38,373 nucleotides of DNA from a virus. Shown piece after piece: positions 21,983 through 31,820 of the stretch. The first letter of the stretch is position 1. Each line of letters begins with the position of its first letter. The notes beneath the pieces were generated by a model. The model was not told where the DNA came from. It did no database searches and worked only from the letters and a program-made list of their open reading frames with translations. Location of the stretch: the IMG/VR virus record IMGVR_UViG_3300036390_000003, positions 1 to 38,373 of that record; one strand, written 5' to 3'. Made by a program: the position numbers and the translations under genes.

Positions 21983-24009
21983 TGGTAGCCCGCCCCGGAC
22001 GCACCCAGGCAGCCTTTACCGCCGGCGAGCTCGACCCGCGCCTGCACGATCGCACCAATCTGAAGTATTTCTCGACCGGCCTGAAGCATGCCGAAAACAT
22101 CGTCATCACCCCGCAGGGCGGTTTGCGGCTTTCCGACGGTTTGCGCCTGGTCGGAGATCTGCCCGAAGATGCCAACCGGATCTTCCCTTTCGACGCCTCG
22201 AACGGAGCGAGCTTCGACCTGGTCTTCGCCGGCGAAACTTGCCAGGTCTGGACCGCGAGCACCATGTCGACGAGCTTTACCGTCGCCGGCGTCTCGGATC
22301 TGCTCGACGAGATGACCTTCGCCCAGCGCTTCGACACGATGCTGCTGTTTCATGCCGATCTGAAGTCGAAGCGGATCCGCCTCATGCCGTCCGGTTGGGT
22401 CGTGGACGACCTGCCCTATGCCAACCTGCCGCGCTACGACTATGGTGCGACCTACACCAACGGTGTGCCGGCGGTCTGGCGCCTGGAGTTTGTCGGCCTC
22501 GAGGGCACGTCTGTCTTCACGCTGACGGTCTCCCAGCAGGAGACGACGTCAATCACCTTCAGCACCACGGCGGCGACCCTTGTCTCGCGCATCAATGATG
22601 CAATTGCCGAGCTTCCCAACGTCGCGGCCGGCTTCGTCGTCGCCTCTGCCGGCACGAACAAAGTGACGATCACCTTCAGCGGCGCCGGCAATGAAGGCGA
22701 CGGATGGGCCGTTTCAGGCGAAATCATCAACAAGGCCGATGCTGCGATCGTTGCTTCGAAATCGACGGTCGGCGTTGCGCCTGGTGAACCGGTCATGTCC
22801 AACGAGCGCGGCTGGCCCCAGTGCGGCGCGTTCTGGCAGCAGCGTCTCCTGGTCGGCGGCATGAAAAGTCTGCCAAATGCCTGGCTCATGTCCAGGACGG
22901 GCGACTATTTCGAGTTCAACGACCGCTTCACCGAAGCCAACGGCCCGGCGCTGGTGCCGATGGACGTCGCCGGCGGCGAGACGATCGAGGCGATCGTGCC
23001 TTCGCTGAACCTGCTGATCTTCACCAGCCAGGCCGAATACTGGATTGCGGAGCGCGCCCTGTCGCGCACAGAAGCGCCGAACCATGTCCAGGCCAGTCGC
23101 CACGGCAGCAATCGCGGCCTGCCCGTCACCGAAAACGAAGGTGCTGCAATCTTCTGCCACAAAAACCGATCGACGATCGGCGAGCTCCGCTATACCGACG
23201 TCGAGGGCAACTTCATCGCGACCGACATCTCGCTGCTCGCGCCGCACCTGCTGCAGAACGTGCGTGACATGGCTGTCCGCCGCACCACGGAAAACATCAG
23301 CTGCAACCTGCAGGCCATCGTGCTGCAGAGCGGTGAGGCCCGCCTGGTTTCGCTTCTGCGCGAGCAAGAGGTGACGGCCTATGCACGGCGCACGACGCAC
23401 GGCCTGTTCAAGGCGGTTTCCCGAAACGGCCGAAACGAGCTTTCCTTCATCCTCGATCGCAACGGCAACCGCACCCTCGAGCGCATGGAATCGGGGCTCC
23501 TGCTCGACGAGGCGATCGACCTGACGCTCTCGCCGGCGTCTGCCACCGTGACCGGCCTTTCCCGCTATGACGGACGCGAGATCTGGCTGATCGGGGATGG
23601 TGACGTCTTCGGGCCCTACACCGTCTCCGGCGGCGAAGTGACCCTGCCGAAAGCCGTGTCACAAGTCACGGCCGGGACCTGGAAAGCGCCTGTCGTCGAC
23701 ACCCTGCCGCCGCCACGCGACATCGGGCCGAATACGGTCTTGAAGCGCAAGGCGCGGATCCACACGGTTCACATTGCCCTCGACGACACGACCAGCCTTG
23801 CGATCTCGACCAATGGCGGGCCGCTGAAAGAGGTGAGCCTCTTCCGTTACGGGGTCCTTGCCGACGTTCCCGAACTCTCCCAGGGCTTCACCGGGATCAT
23901 CAAGATCGGCGGCCTTCGCGGCTATGCCGACGAGCCCTTCGTCCGGATCTCCCAGCTTCGACCCGGTAGACTGAACATCCGCTCGATTACCGTCGAGACT
24001 GCACTCTAA
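21982..24009 (+). CDS. Tail tubular protein B / nozzle (T7 gp12-like)
   Basis: A 675-residue protein, shorter than T7 gp12 (about 794). The opening (TQAAFTAGELDPRLHDRTNLKYFSTGLKHAEN) and the following PQGGLRLSDGLRLVGD are characteristic of the nozzle family. The rest is beta-rich, with a middle block NPWL-like SLNLLIFTSQAEYWI and an end rich in short strands. It forms the tail nozzle on which the fibre proteins sit. It shares one base with the tail tubular A stop (TGATG). Confidence 0.9.
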   Translation: MVARPGRTQAAFTAGELDPRLHDRTNLKYFSTGLKHAENIVITPQGGLRLSDGLRLVGDLPEDANRIFPFDASNGASFDLVFAGETCQVWTASTMSTSFTVAGVSDLLDEMTFAQRFDTMLLFHADLKSKRIRLMPSGWVVDDLPYANLPRYDYGATYTNGVPAVWRLEFVGLEGTSVFTLTVSQQETTSITFSTTAATLVSRINDAIAELPNVAAGFVVASAGTNKVTITFSGAGNEGDGWAVSGEIINKADAAIVASKSTVGVAPGEPVMSNERGWPQCGAFWQQRLLVGGMKSLPNAWLMSRTGDYFEFNDRFTEANGPALVPMDVAGGETIEAIVPSLNLLIFTSQAEYWIAERALSRTEAPNHVQASRHGSNRGLPVTENEGAAIFCHKNRSTIGELRYTDVEGNFIATDISLLAPHLLQNVRDMAVRRTTENISCNLQAIVLQSGEARLVSLLREQEVTAYARRTTHGLFKAVSRNGRNELSFILDRNGNRTLERMESGLLLDEAIDLTLSPASATVTGLSRYDGREIWLIGDGDVFGPYTVSGGEVTLPKAVSQVTAGTWKAPVVDTLPPPRDIGPNTVLKRKARIHTVHIALDDTTSLAISTNGGPLKEVSLFRYGVLADVPELSQGFTGIIKIGGLRGYADEPFVRISQLRPGRLNIRSITVETAL

Positions 24010-24019
24010 GGAGGTCAGG

Positions 24020-24580
24020 ATGCAACTGGCATTTGCCGCGATCGGCAAGGTTCTTGGCGGGCTGGGCCTAAGCGCCGGCGCGGGCGCCGCAGCGGGCGCA
24101 GCCACCGCCGCGACGGGCGCTGCGGCCGCATCGTCAACGGCGCTGACAGCCCTGCAGGGCATCGGCACCGTGCTCAAGGTCCTGGGCACGATCGGCGCGG
24201 GTGCCGCGGCTGCCAACGAAAGCAACCAGCTCGCCGTCGAGGCGGATCTGCAGGCCGGGCAGGAACAGGTCGAAGGCCAGCAGCGGCAGAACAGGATCAG
24301 CCGCGAGCTCGCGCGTGTTCTCGGCCAGAACGAGGTCACCTATGCCGCCGCCGGCATCGATCTTTCCGGCGGGATTTCCCAAGGCCAGGCGCAGACGGCG
24401 AAGGAACGGGCGCAGGCCGAGATCACGATCGACCAGCGCGACACGGAATTCCGCCGCGCCATGTATCGACAGCGCGCGAGCGGCTACCGCCAGCGCGCCA
24501 AATCGCAGAAGGGCGGCGCGCTGATCCAGGCGCTGGGCACGGCGGCCGACTTCGGGATCGGACTGGCGGAGCGCGGCTGA
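24020..24580 (+). CDS. Internal virion protein B-like (T7 gp14-like)
   Basis: A 186-residue protein with an Ala- and Gly-rich hydrophobic first third (about 1-70) and a helical, Gln- and Arg-rich rest. Size and place agree with T7 gp14 (about 196), which is ejected first and forms a pore in the outer membrane. The segment YAAAGIDLSGGISQGQAQ is typical of this group. AAGGAGG lies before the ATG, and its stop shares one base with the next start. Function inferred from order and composition. Confidence 0.75.
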   Translation: MQLAFAAIGKVLGGLGLSAGAGAAAGAATAATGAAAASSTALTALQGIGTVLKVLGTIGAGAAAANESNQLAVEADLQAGQEQVEGQQRQNRISRELARVLGQNEVTYAAAGIDLSGGISQGQAQTAKERAQAEITIDQRDTEFRRAMYRQRASGYRQRAKSQKGGALIQALGTAADFGIGLAERG

Positions 24581-27438
24581 TGGTCAACAAGCAAAGCCGC
24601 AGCCCCGGCAACATTCTCCGCTTCGAGCCGGAAGCCCGCATCTCCGGCGATGTCCCCTCGGCCGCGGTCTATACCGGCCAGGCCTGGGAAGCGCTCGCCG
24701 GCGTCGCCGGCAGCCTGTCCAACAAGCTCGGACAGATGGCCGATCGAGCTCGCCAGCGTGAAGGCACGTATGATGGCCTCCCGATCGGACAAGCCTCTGG
24801 TCAGGCAACCTTGGACGCGGCCGCAGCAACAGCCGGGGCCGCCGGAGCAGCTGGCAAAGGCCCGTGGATCGAGCAGGCGAAGGCACTGCTTCGGAAAGAG
24901 GAGGGATTTCGCGATTCTCCCTACTGGGACGTGAACGCGCACCGCGTCGGCTATGGGTCCGACACCACGGTGACGGCCGATGGCAACGTCGTCCGCGTCA
25001 CCCAGGGAATGAAGATCACCCGCGAGGACGCCGAGCGCGACCTCGAATACCGGCTCATGCAGCGAGAGGGGGCTCAGGTTCAGAAGCAGCTCGGCGACAC
25101 CTGGAACAAGCTGAGCGACAGCGCCCGCGCCGGCCTGGCAAGCGTCGGCTACAATTACGGGTCTCTGCCGAAGTCGGTCGTCGCTGCAGCGAAGACGGGC
25201 GACCCGATGGCGATCGCTGCGGCCGTCGCGGCCCTGCCAGCCAACAAGGCGCGGCGACAGCGCGAGGCAGCGCTCATCCGTGGCGGCGGCATGCCCGCCG
25301 GCGTCTCCGGCGAAACGACCGCCTCGATCGCCCCGGGCCAACCCGCATCGCCTCCAGCCCAACCCCCACAGGTTCTGCCGAGTGAGCCACTCGCGCTGCG
25401 TCGCGATGGGACGATCTACGGCGACGCATATGATAACGCTGTTGTCTCTGCCTATTCCTGGCGCATGCAGCAGGGGCTGTCGAACGAGCTCTTCAACGCA
25501 CACCAGCAGTTCGCCGAGGATCCGGAACAGTTCGCGGCGGCCGTCTCGGATATCCGCGCCAAGTATGCGGCCGACCCAAACCTCTCTGATCCGCAGCTTC
25601 GCGAGGTGTTCGACAAGGCCTTCACCGAACGTTCCGAGGCCTATGCCCGGGACGTTGCAGCCAAGCGCGATCGCCGCCTCCGGGAAGAGCAGGTCGTTTC
25701 CTTCAACGAGGGTTACGACGCGCAGCGCATCGACATCGAGCGCCAGGCGCAGGTGCTCGGCGCAAACCCCGAAGGCGACGCCATCATCGGCCGGCAGGTT
25801 GCCCAGGCCGGCGCGCAGATCGATCGCGCCGTCGAGCTCGGCACGATCACGCCGGCGCAAGCATCCAAGGCCAAGGCCGACCTCGCCGAGACCGCAGCGC
25901 GCGGCCGTGTCCAGGGCGTCTTCGAGGCACTGCCGACCCCCGAACAGAAAGAGCAGTTCGCCCTCTCCCTGCTCGAGGACTGGCGCGAGGGCCAAGGGCC
26001 GCTCGCCGCTCTTCCCTTCGATACCGTGCGCGCCATGTCTGACACGTTCCGACGCGACGCCCGTGAGCAGATCAACCAGCGCCAGGCCGCGAACAAGGCC
26101 GAAGTCGCGCGGCTGGCAACGCTTGCCGATGACGACATAGCCTCGATCCAGGAGACCGGCAAAGGTCTCGATCCGTCCACTGGCCTCTCGCCCGAGCGGG
26201 TGCTCGAGCTTTCCGGCGAGGAAGGTCTCGCGAGCTGGCAGGCCGCCCGCGAGAAAGCGGGCCGGATCTTCGACGCGACCAACGGCATGGAAAAGCAGTC
26301 GGCCGAGGACATTCTCGAGCGGCTCGAGATCATCAAGCCGAAGCCGGGAACGGCCGGCTACACCGAAGCGCTCGAGATCTATCAGCTGGCCCAGAAGCGC
26401 GCCCAGGACGTGCTCAAGGAACGCCAGACCGACCCGCTCGGTCAGGCATCGCGTGCCGGCGTCGTCGAGGTGACGGCGATCGACCCGACCAGCGCCGACA
26501 CTCTGACGGCAACGCTGACCGAGCGGCGCCAGGCGCAAACGGCAGTCGCCGGCCTTTACGGCCAGGCCGTGCCCGTCTTCCGCCCGGGCGAGAAGGAGAT
26601 GCTGACTTCGGCACTGGCAACAAACCCCGAGGCCCTGCCCGCCTTCGCCTTCACCGTGCGCCAGGTCTATGGCAAGGATGCGCCGCGCGTGATCGCCGAG
26701 ATCTCGGAAGATGCGCCTGTCATCGCCCATGCCGCCGGCTTGTCGCTTGCAACCGGCGACAATACGGTCGCGGCCGACATCGCCAATGCACTCGGCATGA
26801 AGCGCGAAAAGCTCTTCACCGCAAAAATGCCGAGCCAGGGCGACATCAACCTCCTTGCCGCGTCCGAGATCGGCGGTGCTTTCATGGCGGATCCGCGAAC
26901 CCAGAGCGCTGTCCTGCAGACTGCGACCATCCTCTTCGAGCATGCGGCCAATACCCAAGGTTTCGACCCGGCCGACATCAAGACCGAAGGCAGCACCGCC
27001 CAGGCGGTCTTTGCCCGGGTGCTCGATCGAGCCGCCGGCGGGCGCACGATCGGCGGCGTCGCTTATGGTGGATTGTCCGACGTCAACGGCTCGACGATCG
27101 TCGTGCCGGCCGACATGCCGAAGGACCGCCCGCAGCAGCTGATGCGCAACCTGACGGAAGAGCAGCTCGCCAAATTGCCCGCGATCGACACCGGGGACTT
27201 CCCGCTCGACATCGCCGACATTCGCAACGCGACACTGATCTCGGACGGCGACGGCACCTATCGCGTGGCGATCGGCGATCCCCTGTCGGACGATCCGCAA
27301 TTCCTGGTCACGCCCGGCGGCGAATTCTGGCGGCTCGACATTCGCGCGCTCGAGGAGATCTCCCGCGCCAACCCGGGCAACGCGCTCGGCTTCTCGAGCT
27401 CGAATTTCAACCCCTTCGGATGGCAGCCCGGCCGATGA
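24580..27438 (+). CDS. Internal virion protein with GH24 lysozyme-like domain
   Basis: A 952-residue ejected virion protein. Residues 1-90 are a flexible lead with an Ala-rich part. Residues 97-235 match a T4-lysozyme-type (GH24) domain: Glu108 and Asp117 lie nine residues apart, as in T4 lysozyme Glu11 and Asp20, followed by VGYGSDTT and later GLASVGYNYG. The usual Thr six after Asp is Val123. Residues 280-950 are largely helical, with several YDNAVVSAYSW-like segments, fitting a gp15-type tube protein. It would open the peptidoglycan during DNA entry. In T7 the muramidase is on gp16 instead, so the domain has moved. Confidence 0.82.
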   Translation: MVNKQSRSPGNILRFEPEARISGDVPSAAVYTGQAWEALAGVAGSLSNKLGQMADRARQREGTYDGLPIGQASGQATLDAAAATAGAAGAAGKGPWIEQAKALLRKEEGFRDSPYWDVNAHRVGYGSDTTVTADGNVVRVTQGMKITREDAERDLEYRLMQREGAQVQKQLGDTWNKLSDSARAGLASVGYNYGSLPKSVVAAAKTGDPMAIAAAVAALPANKARRQREAALIRGGGMPAGVSGETTASIAPGQPASPPAQPPQVLPSEPLALRRDGTIYGDAYDNAVVSAYSWRMQQGLSNELFNAHQQFAEDPEQFAAAVSDIRAKYAADPNLSDPQLREVFDKAFTERSEAYARDVAAKRDRRLREEQVVSFNEGYDAQRIDIERQAQVLGANPEGDAIIGRQVAQAGAQIDRAVELGTITPAQASKAKADLAETAARGRVQGVFEALPTPEQKEQFALSLLEDWREGQGPLAALPFDTVRAMSDTFRRDAREQINQRQAANKAEVARLATLADDDIASIQETGKGLDPSTGLSPERVLELSGEEGLASWQAAREKAGRIFDATNGMEKQSAEDILERLEIIKPKPGTAGYTEALEIYQLAQKRAQDVLKERQTDPLGQASRAGVVEVTAIDPTSADTLTATLTERRQAQTAVAGLYGQAVPVFRPGEKEMLTSALATNPEALPAFAFTVRQVYGKDAPRVIAEISEDAPVIAHAAGLSLATGDNTVAADIANALGMKREKLFTAKMPSQGDINLLAASEIGGAFMADPRTQSAVLQTATILFEHAANTQGFDPADIKTEGSTAQAVFARVLDRAAGGRTIGGVAYGGLSDVNGSTIVVPADMPKDRPQQLMRNLTEEQLAKLPAIDTGDFPLDIADIRNATLISDGDGTYRVAIGDPLSDDPQFLVTPGGEFWRLDIRALEEISRANPGNALGFSSSNFNPFGWQPGR

Positions 27439-29276
27439 GCTACTGGTATTCCGACACGACGCGCGAGCGCCCGACCTCGATCGCCAGAGGCCGGGCCCCG
27501 CTCGAGGAGATCTGGTCGGCCGCCCGGGAGCAAATGCGGCTGGTCGAGAACGGCACCGCCGCCGGCGAGGCACTAACGCGCGCCTATGACGAACGGATCA
27601 AGGCGATCCAGGACGCGACCGGCGAGACATTCCAGAACCCGATGCGGGTCGATCTCTCGACCGGGGCTTTCGAGCAGAAGCGCAATCCGACCTACAGCTT
27701 CGAGACCGGGAACGAAAGCCGGGAGGCGAAAATCCAGAAGGCAGTGGACGGGTTCAACACCTGGCTCGTCGACGTGTCCAAGCGCCATCCGGACAAGGCC
27801 GGCGTGATCCTTGCCGATCAGCCTGTCGAGCGCGATGCAGAGGCCCTGGCGAAGCAGGCCGACGAGCGGCTGGGCCGGGCACTTGCAAACCGCGAGGGCC
27901 TCGGCAAGTGGGTGAGCCTCTTCGGCGGCGGCGTGTCGGGCTCGCTCTATGACCCGCTGCAGGCCATGTCGCTGGTCGCGGGCGGCGGCCCGGGCGCGGC
28001 GCGCACTGTCGGCGGCCGTATCCTTGCCGTCACGCTGAAAGAGGCAGCCATCAACGGGATTTTCGAGGCGGCGCAGCAGCCGCAGGTGCAGGCCTGGCGC
28101 AAACAGGTTGGCCTGCCGAACGGCTTCGACGAGGCGGCAAAAAACGTGGCTTTCGCGACCGCACTTGGCGGCGTTCTCGGCGGATCCTTCCAGGCCGCCG
28201 GCGAAGGGATCGGCCGGGCGCTGCGCAACATCGACACCGATACCGCGGCACGCGCTCTTGCCGACGCGCCAACCGTCCGGCCGGAGTTCCGCAGCGCCAT
28301 CGATGGTGATGCCCGCGCGGCTGCAGATCTGCTCGCGCCCATCCGTGCAGACCTACCGCCGGAGGCCCGCGGCGCTCTTGCCGCCGTCGAGATGGACCGG
28401 ATTGTCAGCGATGCGCGTCCGGCCGCCGCTACGCCTTCCCTGCACGACAGCGCGAGCGCCCGCGCGATCGCCGCCGCCCAGGCCAACACCGCCTTCTTCC
28501 ACGACCCGGCACCCGAGCAGATCTCCCGGATCGTCGATCAGCTTATTCCGGCCGAGGCCGCGCCGGCGCGATCGGCGGCCGAGCCGGAAAGCCTCGAGCG
28601 CTTTCTGACGCGCGCCGGCGGCGTCAAAGACTTCAAGGGCGAGCTTAAGGCGATCGGCATGGCGAACCGCTCCGAGCGTTTCGTCGGCAAGCTCGTGCGC
28701 GAAGACGGCCTGCCGCTCGACCAGGCGCGGCTCAAGGCAGCCGAAGCGGGCTATTTCAACGACCTCTATGGCACGGTCGAAAACGCCATGGAGAAGTCGA
28801 CCGTTACGGATCTGCTCGATCGGCTCGATACGGCCTCAAGGGAGACGACCACGGTTCGAGACGCCGGCGACGGCCGCGCCTATGCCGAGAGCCTGGTCTA
28901 CGACATTGCCGCCCGTGCAGGCCCGGCCGTCGACGATCGGCTCATCCTGCAGGCGGCGGAGCTTGCCAATGCCGAGGGACTGTCGCCGGCCGACGCGCTC
29001 GATCGGGTTCTGATCGCCGACGATGCGGAACGCTTTGCCGCCGAGGCCGGCGGCCAGGCCGAGCGGTGGACGCCTCAGGACCGGAGCGGCGGGCTCGACG
29101 ATCCTCTCGCCTTCCCGGACGAGATGGCCTTCAGCGCCCGCGACCTCGCCGACCTCGAGGACGATTTCGACATTCCCTTCTTCGATGACGAAGGCCCGGT
29201 TTCGGCCGCAGCCGTGCTCGATGACATCAAGCGCCTCGATCATCTGAAAACCGTGGTGGAGGCCTGCCGCATATGA
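27435..29276 (+). CDS. Internal virion protein
   Basis: A 613-residue protein starting in an ATGA overlap. Residues 1-160 are helical; residues 165-260 hold hydrophobic, Gly-rich stretches (SLFGGGVSGSLYDPLQAMSLVAGGGPGAA and ATALGGVLGGSF) that could insert in membrane; the rest is Ala-rich and helical with an acidic tail. Together with its neighbours it fills the place of T7 gp15/gp16, the ejected proteins that carry DNA across the cell envelope. No enzymatic motif was seen. The start at 27435 is preferred over an in-frame ATG at 27420. Confidence 0.75.
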   Translation: MSYWYSDTTRERPTSIARGRAPLEEIWSAAREQMRLVENGTAAGEALTRAYDERIKAIQDATGETFQNPMRVDLSTGAFEQKRNPTYSFETGNESREAKIQKAVDGFNTWLVDVSKRHPDKAGVILADQPVERDAEALAKQADERLGRALANREGLGKWVSLFGGGVSGSLYDPLQAMSLVAGGGPGAARTVGGRILAVTLKEAAINGIFEAAQQPQVQAWRKQVGLPNGFDEAAKNVAFATALGGVLGGSFQAAGEGIGRALRNIDTDTAARALADAPTVRPEFRSAIDGDARAAADLLAPIRADLPPEARGALAAVEMDRIVSDARPAAATPSLHDSASARAIAAAQANTAFFHDPAPEQISRIVDQLIPAEAAPARSAAEPESLERFLTRAGGVKDFKGELKAIGMANRSERFVGKLVREDGLPLDQARLKAAEAGYFNDLYGTVENAMEKSTVTDLLDRLDTASRETTTVRDAGDGRAYAESLVYDIAARAGPAVDDRLILQAAELANAEGLSPADALDRVLIADDAERFAAEAGGQAERWTPQDRSGGLDDPLAFPDEMAFSARDLADLEDDFDIPFFDDEGPVSAAAVLDDIKRLDHLKTVVEACRI

Positions 29277-31765
29277 GTTTCGCCGATTGCCTGCGCACCG
29301 CCGTCGAGGGCGGCGAACTGAGGGCCGAGGATGCCAAACGCCTCGAGAAGGACTTCAAACGGTTTCGCGATCGCTTTGCCAACAACAGCGAGGCGATGGC
29401 CGACGCCGAGGCGAAGAAGGCGCTGGCCGAGCTGCTCGCCGCCGAAAGCGCGCATCAGAAGCGCAAGGCCAAATTGTCGCTGCAGTCGATCAAGCGGATC
29501 GCGGCCGATATCTCCTCCTACAAAAACCCGAAGGGCGAAGCCGATATCGCTGCCGCGGCCGTCGATCTGCTCGAGCATTTCGGGACAGCGCCTTTTGCTT
29601 CGGTCGAGGGCCGCCGCAAGGCAATCGTCGGCATGGCCCACGCACGCATGGACGACGCCCTCTATCATTTTCGCCGATCGGCGATCGCCGGCGACCTGGC
29701 CCGCCACAACAAGGCGGATCTCGACAATGTGCTGCGCGAGGCTTTTGGCGAATCGACGGGTGACGCGAGCTCGAAACATTTCGCCAAGGTATGGGAAGAT
29801 ACGCACGAATGGCTTCGCCAGCGGTTCAACGCTGCCGGCGGCGCGATCGGCAAGCTCGAGCGCTGGGGCCTGCCGCAGCATCACGACGCCCGCGCGCTTC
29901 GGAAGGCCGGCATGCAAGCCTGGAAAGATTCGATCCGTCCTCTCCTCGATGTGGCCAGGATGAAGCACCCGCTGACAGGCAAGGCCGTCGATCCGGGCGA
30001 GCTCGACGAGATCCTGACCGAGATCTGGACCAATGTGGCGACAGAAGGATGGGCCAAGAAGCAGCCCGCGCGCCAGGCCTTCGGACGCGGCTCGCTTGCC
30101 AACCAGCGCGCCGATCACCGCTTCCTTATCTTCCGCGACGCGGACAGCTGGATTGCCTATCAGCGCGACTTCGGCGGCGGCGGCGACATCTTCGCCGCGA
30201 TGATGGGACACATCAACGCCATGGCCAAAGACATTGCGGCGATGGAAGTGCTGGGGCCAAACCCGTCCGGCACCATCGAATGGCTGAAGCAGGCGGTCAA
30301 GAAACAGGCGATGCAGAAGGCGGCCGGCCAGAAAAGCCTTTTTGCCGGCGACGCCGCCAAGGCGAACGACCTGGCCAATTCGGCCGAGCGGAAGCTCGAC
30401 AGTCTCTGGGGCAGTATTCGGGGAACGCTTGAAACGCCGGTCAACAGCACCTGGGCATCAGGCTTTGCGGCGGCGCGATCGCTGATCACCGCCTCCGTGC
30501 TCGGCTCGGCCGCACTGTCATCGCTTTCCGATATCGGCACGACCATGGTCGCGCGATCGTTCTCGGGGATCGGAGCAAAGGGCGCGTTTGCCGATATCGT
30601 CAAGGCCATGGGATCCATGACCAGGCGCGAGGCCGTCGCGGCAGGCCTCATTCTCGACAATGCCATGCATGTCTTCCACGCCCAGGCGCGCTATGTCGGG
30701 ACGCTCGACGGCCCCGGTTGGTCAAGCTTCATCGCCGATCGCGTGCTCACGCTGTCGGGCCTCACGCCCTGGACGCAAAGCGCCCGCCATGCCTTCGGTC
30801 TCGCCTTCATGCGGACGGCCGCCGAGAATGTCGACAAGCCACTCGACAAGTTGCCGGAGGCCTTCCGCTCGACATTCGCCCGCTATGGGATCCGGGCGGC
30901 CGACTGGGATCGTATGCGCCGCATGCCGATGCACGACATGGGCAGCGGCGTGAAGATCCTGCGGCCACAAGAGATCGCAGAGCGGGTCGACGAGCGCCTG
31001 GCCGAGCGCTTCCTCGAGATGATCCAGTCGGAAACCGAATACGCGATCCCGAACGGGTCCAATCGCTCGAAGATCATGCTGGTCGACCAGAACCGGCCGG
31101 GCACCTTCCTCGGCGAGGTGGTCCGTTCCTTTGCCCAGTTCAAAAGCTTCGGCGCCGTCTTCCTGCTGCTGCATGGTCGGCGGATCCATGGGCTGCTCCA
31201 GGGGAACAATCCGGCCAAGGGTGCCGCCTATGCCGGATCCCTGCTGATCTCGACGACGCTCTTCGGCGCACTGTCGCTGCAGCTGAAGGGGCTGGCACAG
31301 GGCCGAGATCCGCAGCAGATGGACGCGACCTTTGGTGCGGCCGCCATCCTGCAGGGCGGCGGCCTCGGCATCTATGGGGACTTCCTGTTTTCCAACATCA
31401 ACCGACAGGGCGGCGGCTTTGCAACGACCTTCGGCGGGCCCGTCGTGCAGCGAGCGAACGATCTCTGGAACCTGACGGCCGGCAACGTGGCCCAGCTGGC
31501 AAGCGGCGAGAGAACCCATTTCGGCCGCGAGCTCGTGAAGTTCATGAAGGGCAACACGCCCGGCGGCACCATCTGGTATACGCGCCTCGCCTGGGAACGG
31601 ATCCTGATGGACCAGCTGCAGTTCCTGGTCGACCCGGAAGCCAATAAGGCCTTCAAGAACCGACAACGCTTCTTCCAGAAGGAATTCGGCCAGGGCTTTT
31701 GGTGGGAGCCTGGTCGCGCGGTGCCGCAGCGAGCGCCAAACCTGGGCGCTGCCTTTGGCGGTTGA
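29273..31765 (+). CDS. Large internal virion protein, T7 gp16 C-terminal-like
   Basis: An 830-residue protein starting in an ATGA overlap. It is mainly helical with a hydrophobic block around residues 395-440 (ASGFAAARSLITASVLGSAALSSLSDIGTTM) and another around 635-690 (FGAVFLLLHGR, GSLLISTTLFGALSLQLKG), which fits a protein that inserts in the inner membrane as T7 gp16 does. The SALSSLSDIGTT and NRPGTFLGEVVRSFAQFKSF segments are patterns I associate with this family in podoviruses. No lytic domain is visible here, as that function sits in the protein at 24580. A terminator follows its stop. Confidence 0.8.
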   Translation: MSFADCLRTAVEGGELRAEDAKRLEKDFKRFRDRFANNSEAMADAEAKKALAELLAAESAHQKRKAKLSLQSIKRIAADISSYKNPKGEADIAAAAVDLLEHFGTAPFASVEGRRKAIVGMAHARMDDALYHFRRSAIAGDLARHNKADLDNVLREAFGESTGDASSKHFAKVWEDTHEWLRQRFNAAGGAIGKLERWGLPQHHDARALRKAGMQAWKDSIRPLLDVARMKHPLTGKAVDPGELDEILTEIWTNVATEGWAKKQPARQAFGRGSLANQRADHRFLIFRDADSWIAYQRDFGGGGDIFAAMMGHINAMAKDIAAMEVLGPNPSGTIEWLKQAVKKQAMQKAAGQKSLFAGDAAKANDLANSAERKLDSLWGSIRGTLETPVNSTWASGFAAARSLITASVLGSAALSSLSDIGTTMVARSFSGIGAKGAFADIVKAMGSMTRREAVAAGLILDNAMHVFHAQARYVGTLDGPGWSSFIADRVLTLSGLTPWTQSARHAFGLAFMRTAAENVDKPLDKLPEAFRSTFARYGIRAADWDRMRRMPMHDMGSGVKILRPQEIAERVDERLAERFLEMIQSETEYAIPNGSNRSKIMLVDQNRPGTFLGEVVRSFAQFKSFGAVFLLLHGRRIHGLLQGNNPAKGAAYAGSLLISTTLFGALSLQLKGLAQGRDPQQMDATFGAAAILQGGGLGIYGDFLFSNINRQGGGFATTFGGPVVQRANDLWNLTAGNVAQLASGERTHFGRELVKFMKGNTPGGTIWYTRLAWERILMDQLQFLVDPEANKAFKNRQRFFQKEFGQGFWWEPGRAVPQRAPNLGAAFGG

Positions 31766-31789
31766 CGCTACCCGGCGCGTGGAAAACTG

Positions 31790-31819
31790 ACCCCGGATCA
31801 AACATCATCCGGGGTTTTT
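31790..31819 (+). terminator. Rho-independent terminator abutting the tail fibre start
   Basis: Arms ACCCCGGAT (31790-31798) and ATCCGGGGT (31807-31815), an eight-base loop, then TTTTT to 31819. The next start codon is at 31821, so the only purine-rich ribosome site (GGGG, 31811-31814) lies inside the 3' arm of the stem. Confidence 0.85.
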
Positions 31820-31820
31820 C

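Noticed and set aside
24484-27573. Minus-strand open frame of 1029 codons opposite the lysozyme-bearing virion protein
   Set aside because: Shadow of a long GC-rich gene; no ribosome site, no neighbours on that strand and no recognisable domain.
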